NCBI GenBank assembly: GCA_910578585.1 | Contig: CAJTRG010000004.1 | Span: forward strand, 62,001-126,000 | Length of the DNA: 64,000 bases | Reading direction: 5' to 3' | DNA from: an uncultured Mailhella sp. | GTDB lineage: Bacteria; Desulfobacterota; Desulfovibrionia; Desulfovibrionales; Desulfovibrionaceae | Part shown: positions 8,501 through 15,313 of the stretch, piece after piece | Layout of the letters: every line of letters begins with the position of its first letter | Position numbering within the stretch: position 1 is the first letter of the stretch | Translations under genes and position numbers: made by a program | Notes under the pieces: generated by a model | The model's input: the letters and a program-made list of their open reading frames with translations, nothing else | What the model was told of the DNA's origin: nothing | The model's database searches: none

Positions 8501-8713
8501 ATGAATAAATGTCCCTTTTGCAATTCACCAGTAATAATGAAGACAGATGCATTATCCTTTTCTTATAAAGAGCAAACGTATTTGCATACTGCCACAGGAG
8601 CTTATTGTAAGAATTGTGATGAGATATTTTTTGAACCAGAAGAGCTTGATAAAAGTACACAATGTTTTGAGGATTTCAAAAGACAAATAAAAGAATTTGA
8701 AAATGTATTATAG
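8501..8713 (+). CDS. YgiT/MqsA-type zinc-finger protein, short, without HTH domain
   Basis: This 70-residue protein matches only the N-terminal zinc-binding half of MqsA antitoxins. It has CPFC at residues 4-7 and CKNC at about 36-39, which would bind one zinc, followed by EIFFEPEEL, a pattern typical of the YgiT family. Full MqsA is about 130 residues and adds a C-terminal helix-turn-helix, absent here. No MqsR-like toxin lies beside it. The ribosome site AAGCGG sits at good distance, and a bidirectional terminator follows 33 bases after the stop. It may be a decayed antitoxin or a stand-alone zinc-finger protein. Confidence 0.7.
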   Translation: MNKCPFCNSPVIMKTDALSFSYKEQTYLHTATGAYCKNCDEIFFEPEELDKSTQCFEDFKRQIKEFENVL

Positions 8714-8745
8714 TACTTTGTCTTTGTGGATTTCTTTTCATAAGT

Positions 8746-8788
8746 CTGACAAAAAAGCCCTTATTTTTGGTAAGGGCTTTTTTGTCAG
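8746..8788. terminator. Bidirectional terminator between the mqsA-like gene and lpxA
   Basis: A perfect 18-bp stem (8746-8763 with 8771-8788) surrounds a 7-base loop. It contains A6 on one arm and T6 on the other, so it can end transcripts converging from both strands. Confidence 0.92.
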
Positions 8789-8810
8789 ATGTTTTCTATC
8801 AGCAGGCTTT

Positions 8811-9605
8811 TTAATCTTTGCTTTCGTTGGTCAGAATACCGCGTTTGGATTGGCGGATAAATTCAATATACGTTCTTATTTCCGGCAAATGTCCGTATTC
8901 TGCTTCCAATTGGTCAAGGGCATCGGGACGGGGAATATCAGACTGCCAAGTGAGTTTGAAGGCTTGCTTAATGGCAGAGAATAATTCCTGACTTGCCTTC
9001 ATGCGGCGAAGGCCCACAATATTGGGGGAGTGCACAGTTGCGCGGTTGCCCACAGCCAGCATATAAGGCGGCAAATCTTGAGGAATGCCGGAAGCTCCGC
9101 CCACAAAAGCGTGCGTGCCAATACGAGTAAACTGGTGCACAGCAGAAAGTCCGCCTAAAATAGCAAAATCGTCAACAATGCAGTGCCCTGCCAAAGTAGC
9201 GTTATTGCTCATCACAATATTATTACCAAGCTGACAGTCGTGGGCAATGTGGCAATAGGCCATAATCAGGTTATTATTGCCAATTTTGGTTACCAGACTG
9301 CCTGCTTCTGTGCCGCGGTGCATGGTTGAAAATTCACGGATATTATTGTTGTCGCCGATAATCAGTTCACTTTTTTCGCCGTGGAATTTCAAATCCTGAG
9401 GTTCGCCGCCAACCATGGCATAGGAATGGATATGGTTGCCTTTGCCAAGGGTGGTATATTGTTTGATTGAAGCAAAGGCATCAATAATGCAGTTATCGCC
9501 GATAACAACATCATCTTCAATATACGCGCAGGGTCCGATCGTGACATTGTCGCCAATTTGTGCACTGGGAGCAATAAAGGCTGCACTGTGAATAGAGTTC
9601 GCCAT
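8811..9605 (-). CDS. lpxA: Acyl-ACP--UDP-N-acetylglucosamine O-acyltransferase
   Basis: LpxA performs the first step of lipid A synthesis in the cytoplasm, transferring a hydroxyacyl chain to UDP-GlcNAc. The 264-residue protein is a left-handed beta helix built of hexapeptide repeats, with the family motif AHDCQLGNNIVMSNNATLAG that includes the catalytic His of HIAHD. A C-terminal helical domain begins near residue 190 (GLRRMKASQE). Length matches the family (262 in E. coli). It is the last gene of the skp-lpxD-fabZ-lpxA block. lpxB does not follow. Confidence 0.96.
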   Translation of the reverse strand: MANSIHSAAFIAPSAQIGDNVTIGPCAYIEDDVVIGDNCIIDAFASIKQYTTLGKGNHIHSYAMVGGEPQDLKFHGEKSELIIGDNNNIREFSTMHRGTEAGSLVTKIGNNNLIMAYCHIAHDCQLGNNIVMSNNATLAGHCIVDDFAILGGLSAVHQFTRIGTHAFVGGASGIPQDLPPYMLAVGNRATVHSPNIVGLRRMKASQELFSAIKQAFKLTWQSDIPRPDALDQLEAEYGHLPEIRTYIEFIRQSKRGILTNESKD

Positions 9606-9616
9606 GATATGTCCTT

Positions 9617-10090
9617 TTAGTTTATTTCTTCAGCTTTTGCTGAAGAAGCAGTGAGGGTAGCCTGAGCAACAAGCTGTCCGTCAACATAGGCCTTTGCGTC
9701 CATTTTCCATAATTGCATTTTGTGCTGCAAATTGGAGCATTCAAGCACAAGTTTATCGCCCGGAACAACTGGACGGCGGAATTTTGCTTTTTCAATGCCG
9801 GTGAAAAGATACACAATATTATCTTTTTCTGTATTCATATTGAAGGAGTTGGCAACCAGAATGATACCTGTCTGCGCCATGGCTTCAATAATTAAAACCC
9901 CAGGCATAACAGGAGTTGAAGGGAAATGTCCCTGGAAAAAATGTTCGTTGAATGTCACATTCTTATAGGCAACAATTTTTTCACCGGGAATAATTTCTGT
10001 TACTCTGTCGATTAAAAGAAAAGGATACCGATGAGGCAGCAGCTTCATAATTTCTTGGATTTTTATTGCATTAAAAGTCTTTTCTTCCAT
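9617..10090 (-). CDS. fabZ: 3-hydroxyacyl-[ACP] dehydratase FabZ
   Basis: FabZ dehydrates beta-hydroxyacyl-ACP in fatty-acid synthesis and competes with lipid A synthesis for the same substrate, which explains its place between lpxD and lpxA. The 157-residue protein has the hot-dog fold core with the catalytic His in GHFPSTPVMPGVLIIEAMAQ. Length is normal. It lies 11 bases upstream of lpxA and 8 bases downstream of lpxD. Confidence 0.96.
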   Translation of the reverse strand: MEEKTFNAIKIQEIMKLLPHRYPFLLIDRVTEIIPGEKIVAYKNVTFNEHFFQGHFPSTPVMPGVLIIEAMAQTGIILVANSFNMNTEKDNIVYLFTGIEKAKFRRPVVPGDKLVLECSNLQHKMQLWKMDAKAYVDGQLVAQATLTASSAKAEEIN

Positions 10091-10098
10091 AGTTGTTC

Positions 10099-11139
10099 CT
10101 ATTTTTTTGAGTCAAGTTCCTGTTCGAGTTTTTCAATTTGCTTTTCAAGAGCAGAAACACGTTTGAATAAGTCTGGAATTTTAGGCTGTAAAATACAGTG
10201 ACGCATATAGGTGCTGTAATCCATAGTGGGAGAACCGCTCACAACGCTGTTTTCAGGAATGTCTTTGGTAACACCGGCTTGAGGGCCAATGGTGACATTA
10301 TCATGAATGGTTAAATGTCCTGAAAGGCCAACTTGGCCGGCGAGCGTGCATTTATTGCCCACTTTGGTTGAACCTGCTATGCCAACCTGTGAAATAACTA
10401 GGGTTTCTTCGCCAATTTGCACATTGTGCCCAATTTGGACGAGGTTATCAATGCAGGTTCTTTTGCCTACACTGGTTTTTGCAAGGGCAGCTCTGTCAAT
10501 GGTTGTATTTGCACCAATTTCTACATTATCTGCAATATGAACATGTCCAATTTGAGGAATTTTTTGAATACCAAAATCTGTGCGCACAAAACCAAAACCT
10601 TCGCCGCCAAGCACAACTCCGGGCTGCAAGTAGCAGTTATCGCCTAAATGGGTGTGGGACATGAGCACACAATTTGGGGTCAGGGTGCAGTTTTCACCAA
10701 GTTCACAAAATTCCCCAATATAGACACCGGGAAAGATTGTGCAGCCATCGCCGATTTTTGCATTTGCTCCAATCACAGCAAAGGGATAAATCGTGCAGTT
10801 TTCGCCGATACTTGCGCTTGGGTCAATAAAGGCCTGATCGCTTATTCCCTGAAAAAAGCCTTCTTTTTCTGCAAAAAGTCCCATACAGCGGGCAAAGGCA
10901 AAATAAGGATTTGCGCTTATAATTGCATTTTTTACTTCCCCGGCATGGTTAGGACTGACAATAATTGCACCAGCTTTTGTTGTTGCAATTTGTTTGATAT
11001 ATTTAGGATTTGCTAAAAAACTCAGGTCAGAGCCTGCAGCTTCCTCAAGGGTATTGAGTCCGGTAATGGTGAGATCTTCCCCTTGCCAGGTTTCGCCTAA
11101 AAAGTCTGCTATTTGAGCTAATGTAAATTGTTTTGCCAT
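10099..11139 (-). CDS. lpxD: UDP-3-O-(3-hydroxyacyl)glucosamine N-acyltransferase
   Basis: LpxD adds the N-linked hydroxyacyl chain in lipid A synthesis. The 346-residue protein has the N-terminal uridine-binding domain (residues 1-100), a long hexapeptide-repeat beta helix with FGFVRTDFGIQKIPQIGHV and the catalytic His region in LVQIGHNVQIG, and a C-terminal coiled helix (VSALEKQIEKLEQEL). It begins after a terminator-like hairpin that separates it from skp, so it may need its own promoter or read-through. Confidence 0.95.
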   Translation of the reverse strand: MAKQFTLAQIADFLGETWQGEDLTITGLNTLEEAAGSDLSFLANPKYIKQIATTKAGAIIVSPNHAGEVKNAIISANPYFAFARCMGLFAEKEGFFQGISDQAFIDPSASIGENCTIYPFAVIGANAKIGDGCTIFPGVYIGEFCELGENCTLTPNCVLMSHTHLGDNCYLQPGVVLGGEGFGFVRTDFGIQKIPQIGHVHIADNVEIGANTTIDRAALAKTSVGKRTCIDNLVQIGHNVQIGEETLVISQVGIAGSTKVGNKCTLAGQVGLSGHLTIHDNVTIGPQAGVTKDIPENSVVSGSPTMDYSTYMRHCILQPKIPDLFKRVSALEKQIEKLEQELDSKK

Positions 11140-11152
11140 AATTTTGGGTAAT

Positions 11153-11182
11153 AAAAAGCCTGCACAAAAATGCAGGCTTTTT
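11153..11182 (-). terminator. Terminator or attenuator between skp and lpxD
   Basis: A perfect 12-bp stem (11153-11164 with 11171-11182) closes a 6-base loop. In the minus direction the stem itself ends in five T, 5 bases after the skp stop. It would end or reduce transcription entering lpxD-fabZ-lpxA. Confidence 0.75.
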
Positions 11183-11187
11183 AAAGA

Positions 11188-11718
11188 TTAAAGTTTAAAT
11201 TTGGAGCCTCTTTCCTTCCAAATTTTGTTGACTTCAGCGATAAGGCCTTCTTCAACATTGGCAGCAGAACTTGCGTATAAAACAGTGGCTGCATCTAAAA
11301 TGATATCGTAGCCATTTGCTTTTGCATAGTTTTCGCAAGCTTTGCCGAGGATTTCCAAGATTTGTTGGTTGATCTTTTGTTCAACTGGAGCAGCCTTCTT
11401 GGTGAATTCTTGACGGCGGCCTTCAAGAGCACGAGCTTCTTTTTCTAATTCCTGGCCTTTTTGTTGGCGGGCAGAATCAGAAAGAGCGCTTGCTTGTTTT
11501 TGGAATTCTTCAGCCTTTTTTTGGAAAGCTTTAACATCTTTTTCTAATTTTTCTTTATCTTTACCAAATTTAGAGTCAAGATATTTTGTTTTTGCATCGT
11601 GGAGACTGCTTTTGTCTGCAACTTGCATAAGTGGAGCAATAGCCACATTTGAAGCTGCCTGAGCTGTGGTTACAGCAGCAAAAACAAGTGCTAATGCAAG
11701 AATAAATGAACGAAACAT
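11188..11718 (-). CDS. skp: Periplasmic chaperone Skp/OmpH family
   Basis: This 176-residue protein has a signal peptide (MFRSFILALALVFAAVTTAQA) and a long charged coiled-coil (residues about 40-120, rich in K, E, Q and A), the layout of Skp, which holds outer-membrane proteins on their way to the Bam complex. The C-terminal part (ILGKACENYAKANGYDIILD) is a typical OmpH ending. In relatives bamA usually lies upstream of skp; here it is replaced by nspC. A strong ribosome site (AAGGAGA) precedes the start. Confidence 0.9.
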   Translation of the reverse strand: MFRSFILALALVFAAVTTAQAASNVAIAPLMQVADKSSLHDAKTKYLDSKFGKDKEKLEKDVKAFQKKAEEFQKQASALSDSARQQKGQELEKEARALEGRRQEFTKKAAPVEQKINQQILEILGKACENYAKANGYDIILDAATVLYASSAANVEEGLIAEVNKIWKERGSKFKL

Positions 11719-11746
11719 AGGTTTCTCCTTATAAGAATTTGTACAT

Positions 11747-11774
11747 ATTTTACTCTTTATTTAAATAATTGCAA
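11747..11774 (-). promoter_or_regulatory. Putative skp promoter
   Basis: Read on the minus strand, TTGCAA (11769-11774) and TAAAAT (11747-11752) are 16 bases apart and lie 29 bases ahead of the skp start. Confidence 0.45.
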
Positions 11775-11808
11775 GCAAGGCAATCTTATTGAAATAAATG
11801 GAAAAATT

Positions 11809-12996
11809 TTAGGAAAGGCGTCCTTTGAAATCTTCATAGCCAAAATGTTTGAGATCCAAAATTTTATTGGTTCTGGAATCCCACAAGGCAATGGAGGGCA
11901 AACGCAGGCCGTTGAACGTGGTTGTTTTGACCATGCTGTAAATTGCCATGTCCTCAAAAACCAGTTTATCGCCGTCTTTCAAAGGCTCATCAAAGGAATA
12001 AATCCCAATGGCATCACCGGCCAGACAGGATTTTCCCCCGAGACGGCAGGTGTATTTCTTTTGGTTTTCTTCGCCGGATCCTGTAATCATTGGTCTATAC
12101 GGCATTTCCAGCACATCGGGCATATGGCAGGAGGCAGAGGTGTCTAAAATCGCCATAGGCATATCGGCTTCAATCACATCCAAAACCGTGCTGATGAGAT
12201 AGCCGGCTTTCAAGGCAACAGCCTCGCCCGGTTCCAGATAAATTTGTACGGGATATTTTGCCTGAACGCGATTGATGCACTGGCAAAGGAGCTCAAGATC
12301 ATAATCTTCTCTTGTGATATGGTGGCCGCCGCCAAAATTCACCCAGGAAACGCGTTCAAGCATAAAGGCAAATTTTTCTTCCACAACACGCAAAGTTCTG
12401 TCCAAAGCGTCGGAATTTTGCTCGCAAAGCGTATGGAAATGCAAACCTGTAATTCCTTCGAAAAGTTCATCAAGATTTTCACTCGCAAAATCTTTGAGTC
12501 GTATGCCAAGGCGTGAGCTTTTATCGCATGGGTCGTAAATGGGAACAGCTCCCTCGGAATGTTCCGGATTAATCCGCAGACCGCAAAGCACCTTTTTTTC
12601 ATGCCGGGCATTGTATTCTATAATCATGGGGCGGAATTTCTTCCATTGATGAATGGAGTTAAAGGTTATGTGGTCGCAAAGAGTGAGAAGCTCCTGCATG
12701 TCTTCACTGCTGAAACCAGCGGCAAAGGCATGGACTTCGCCTTTAAATTCTTCTTTGGAAAGTCTTGCCTCGTCAACAGAACTGGCACAAGCTCCATAGA
12801 GAGAGCCCCGCATGGTTCTTGATAAATAGGGAAAACTCTTCCACTGGGCAAAACCTTTGAGAGCCAGCAAAATTTTTGCCTTTGTTCGTTCCTGAACAGT
12901 ATTTAAGATACGGACATTTTCTTCAAGCTTTGCAAGGTCAGTCACAAAGCAGGGAGAAGGAAAGTCGTTTGGATTCAGATTGTGAGGGTATTGCAT
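11809..12996 (-). CDS. nspC: Carboxynorspermidine decarboxylase
   Basis: NspC is a PLP-dependent enzyme of the alanine-racemase/group IV decarboxylase fold that removes the carboxyl group from carboxy(nor)spermidine, the last step of an alternative spermidine/norspermidine pathway found in many gut bacteria. The 395-residue protein has the PLP lysine in KILLALKGFA (residue about 47), a glycine-rich PLP-phosphate loop VNFGGGHH (about residue 219), and YLEPGEAVALKAGYL. Size agrees with the family. The partner carboxynorspermidine dehydrogenase is not adjacent and is not seen in the window. Confidence 0.9.
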   Translation of the reverse strand: MQYPHNLNPNDFPSPCFVTDLAKLEENVRILNTVQERTKAKILLALKGFAQWKSFPYLSRTMRGSLYGACASSVDEARLSKEEFKGEVHAFAAGFSSEDMQELLTLCDHITFNSIHQWKKFRPMIIEYNARHEKKVLCGLRINPEHSEGAVPIYDPCDKSSRLGIRLKDFASENLDELFEGITGLHFHTLCEQNSDALDRTLRVVEEKFAFMLERVSWVNFGGGHHITREDYDLELLCQCINRVQAKYPVQIYLEPGEAVALKAGYLISTVLDVIEADMPMAILDTSASCHMPDVLEMPYRPMITGSGEENQKKYTCRLGGKSCLAGDAIGIYSFDEPLKDGDKLVFEDMAIYSMVKTTTFNGLRLPSIALWDSRTNKILDLKHFGYEDFKGRLS

Positions 12997-13131
12997 AGTT
13001 TTTCCTCATTGTTTTGGATAGAAAGAAAAGTATAGCAAGAGCACGGCACAGCCGCAAGGAAAACTTTCGCAAAAAATGCAGTAAAACAGGCAGGAAAGAA
13101 ATTTTTATCAGTCGAAACCCACAGGGAAAAT

Positions 13132-13160
13132 TTGACTTTATGGTCAGTATCTTTTATACA
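13132..13160 (+). promoter_or_regulatory. Sigma-70 promoter for azlC-azlD-rlpA-kpsC
   Basis: TTGACT at 13132-13137 and TATACA at 13155-13160 are spaced by 17 bases and lie 40 bases ahead of azlC, in the 203-base gap between the diverging nspC and azlC genes. Confidence 0.65.
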
Positions 13161-13199
13161 TCTTCTGTTAAAGCTGTGAACGGTGAAATTGGTTAAGTT

Positions 13200-13892
13200 A
13201 TGAAAAATGCTTCGTTTTATGCTGGATTGAAACTGGGTCTGCCCATTATGATTGGCTATATTCCTTTGGGCTTTGCCTTTGGCGTACTTGCAGTAAAAAG
13301 CGGTATCAGCGCGTTTTGGGCAACTATGCTTTCTATTTTTGTTTTCGCAGGAGCCGGGCAGTTTATTGCTGCAAGCATGCTGGGAGCAGGTGCTTCTATT
13401 TTATCCATTGGGGCAGCGAATTTTTTGGTGAATCTTAGGCATGTGCTCATGAGCGCGGCTCTTGTCACGCCTTGGAAACATATTCCTTTTTCATGGAAAA
13501 TGTTTTTGTCCTTTTTTCAAACCGATGAAATTTTTGCCGCCAATATTTCCCATTACAAGCAGGGCAATGAAGTAACCATTTGTCAGATTTTGACCTTGGC
13601 ACTGGTAGCGCATTCCGGCTGGATTATTGGCACATTTTTAGGCGCTGTTTCCGGCGGACTGATTACCAATGTGGAAGTATGGGGACTTGATTTTGCCCTG
13701 CCTGCCATGTTTACGGCTTTGCTTGTACCTTTATTAATTGATAAACTTCAAATTATTGTCTGTTTGGCTGCCACGGTCTTTTCTTTGTGTTTTATGCAGT
13801 TTGGCTTTGAGCGCTGGAGCATTATTCTGGCAACGCTGCTGAGTGCCAGTGTGGGCTTGTGGATAACCTTGCAGCATGAGAAAAGTAAATAA
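13200..13892 (+). CDS. azlC: AzlC family branched-chain amino acid exporter, large subunit
   Basis: The 230-residue integral membrane protein has about seven hydrophobic segments and the AzlC motifs GYIPLGFAFGVLAVKSGIS near the N-terminus and NLRHVLMSAAL (about residues 78-88). With AzlD it forms a two-subunit exporter for branched-chain amino acids. The start has a weak ribosome site (GGTTAAG). azlD follows after 22 bases. Confidence 0.93.
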   Translation: MKNASFYAGLKLGLPIMIGYIPLGFAFGVLAVKSGISAFWATMLSIFVFAGAGQFIAASMLGAGASILSIGAANFLVNLRHVLMSAALVTPWKHIPFSWKMFLSFFQTDEIFAANISHYKQGNEVTICQILTLALVAHSGWIIGTFLGAVSGGLITNVEVWGLDFALPAMFTALLVPLLIDKLQIIVCLAATVFSLCFMQFGFERWSIILATLLSASVGLWITLQHEKSK

Positions 13893-13914
13893 TTGCTGAT
13901 ACAGGATACAGAAA

Positions 13915-14247
13915 ATGGATTTTTTTGACGGTGCATATTTATTGGTAATTATGATGATTGGGGTGTATATTCCCCGTCTGCTTCCCATGGGCTTGCTGGC
14001 AAAGCGCAATATCAGCAAAAATTTTCAAATTTGGCTTTCCTTTATTCCCGTGGCAATTTTGTCTGCACTTTTGGCTCCTGAAATTTTTATGAAGAACGGG
14101 GAACTGTTTCTTGCCAAAGAAAATCTCTTTCTTATGGCCTTTGCGCCTGTGCTTCTTGTGGCATATTTTACGAAAAATTTATTTGCAACCTTGCTTGTGG
14201 GCATGATTTTAGTTGCCGGCATGCGATATTTTCAAATTTTTGTATAA
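13915..14247 (+). CDS. azlD: AzlD family branched-chain amino acid exporter, small subunit
   Basis: This 110-residue protein has about four membrane segments and the family motif YIPRLLPMGLL near residues 20-30, followed by a hydrophobic FIPVAILSALLAPE. Small size and position right after azlC identify it as the partner subunit. The rlpA start follows 16 bases later. Confidence 0.92.
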   Translation: MDFFDGAYLLVIMMIGVYIPRLLPMGLLAKRNISKNFQIWLSFIPVAILSALLAPEIFMKNGELFLAKENLFLMAFAPVLLVAYFTKNLFATLLVGMILVAGMRYFQIFV

Positions 14248-14263
14248 GAGCAATGAGGCTGTA

Positions 14264-15313
14264 ATGATAAAACGTTTATTTTTTCTGTCTTTACTCACAA
14301 TTTTCTTAACTTCCTGTATTCAAATAGGAAATGTTTCGCTTCCTGTTTCTTCAAGTTCAGGCTCCGGAACAAAGGCGAGACAATATGCTCATCCCGGCAA
14401 AACGCGCTTTTCTGATAATGATTTAAATAGTTACAGAAAATCAGGCTCTTATTACAAAGCGTTGAATGCCAAGCGCAACAGCAATCTGCCCAAGGGAAAA
14501 GCTTATACTGTGCTTGGGAAAAAATATGTTCCCTATGCTTCTGCTGAAGGTTTTGAGGAAATCGGCATTGCTTCCTGGTATGGCCCAGGCTTTCATGGCA
14601 AAAAGACTTCCAACGGTGAAATTTTCAATACCTATGGCATGACCGCTGCCCATAAGTTTTTGCCTTTTAATACCAATATTTTGGTTACCAATCTTGAAAA
14701 CAGGAAAACCTGTGTTGTGCGGATTAACGACAGGGGGCCTTTTGTGGATGACAGAATTATTGATTTGTCGCAAGCAGCTGCCCAGCAAATTGGCATGGTC
14801 AAAAATGGAACAGCCAAAGTGCATTTGGAATATCTTGACAGTGACGGCAAAAATTCTGCTGCTTTGAATAAGAAAACTGCCGGCGGCAGCTTGTTTGATG
14901 TACTTTTTGGCAGCAGTTCTGATGAAAGGAAAAAATATTCTGATGAAGATAAAAGTGTGAGTGCGGCCTTAGCTTCCCTTGCGGGTGGTTCCATGGCAGC
15001 AGGAAATGCAGGATATTCCAATAATCAATCCATGGCAGAAACAAAACCTGTCTATGTGAATACAGCCAAAAAAGATTCTTCACTGAGAGCCCTTTCGTCA
15101 AAAATTTATTTGTATTTAGCCATTTATGATAAGCAAAATATTGCGGCAAAGCTCGTGCAGGAACTGCAAAAGCGGAATATTCCTGCAACCATGTTTAAAG
15201 ATAATGGTTTTTATTCTGTTCATGCCGGGCCTTTCCAAAACAAGGAAATGGCAGAGCAGGTTCAACAATATTTAAAAAAGAATTTTCCAAAATCCTATTT
15301 GGTTGTACGGTAG
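14264..15313 (+). CDS. rlpA: RlpA-like septal/peptidoglycan lipoprotein
   Basis: The start at ATG 14264, behind GAGG, gives a clean lipoprotein signal peptide (MIKRLFFLSLLTIFLTSC, lipobox LTSC), so this start is preferred over an in-frame upstream one at 14213 that overlaps azlD. The 349-residue protein has a double-psi beta-barrel (residues about 90-180; IASWYGPGFHGKKTSNGE and VRINDRGPFVDDRIIDLS) and a C-terminal SPOR domain (about 270-349; FYSVHAGPFQNKEMAEQ) that binds denuded glycan strands at the septum. A family member in Pseudomonas is a lytic transglycosylase. Confidence 0.93.
   Translation: MIKRLFFLSLLTIFLTSCIQIGNVSLPVSSSSGSGTKARQYAHPGKTRFSDNDLNSYRKSGSYYKALNAKRNSNLPKGKAYTVLGKKYVPYASAEGFEEIGIASWYGPGFHGKKTSNGEIFNTYGMTAAHKFLPFNTNILVTNLENRKTCVVRINDRGPFVDDRIIDLSQAAAQQIGMVKNGTAKVHLEYLDSDGKNSAALNKKTAGGSLFDVLFGSSSDERKKYSDEDKSVSAALASLAGGSMAAGNAGYSNNQSMAETKPVYVNTAKKDSSLRALSSKIYLYLAIYDKQNIAAKLVQELQKRNIPATMFKDNGFYSVHAGPFQNKEMAEQVQQYLKKNFPKSYLVVR

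Noticed and set aside
8501..8788. Anti-phage or toxin-antitoxin system around the MqsA-like gene
   Set aside because: No toxin, nuclease or other effector is adjacent on either strand.
13014..13196. 60-codon ORF between nspC and azlC
   Set aside because: Highly basic, no ribosome site, and it overlaps a good azlC promoter.
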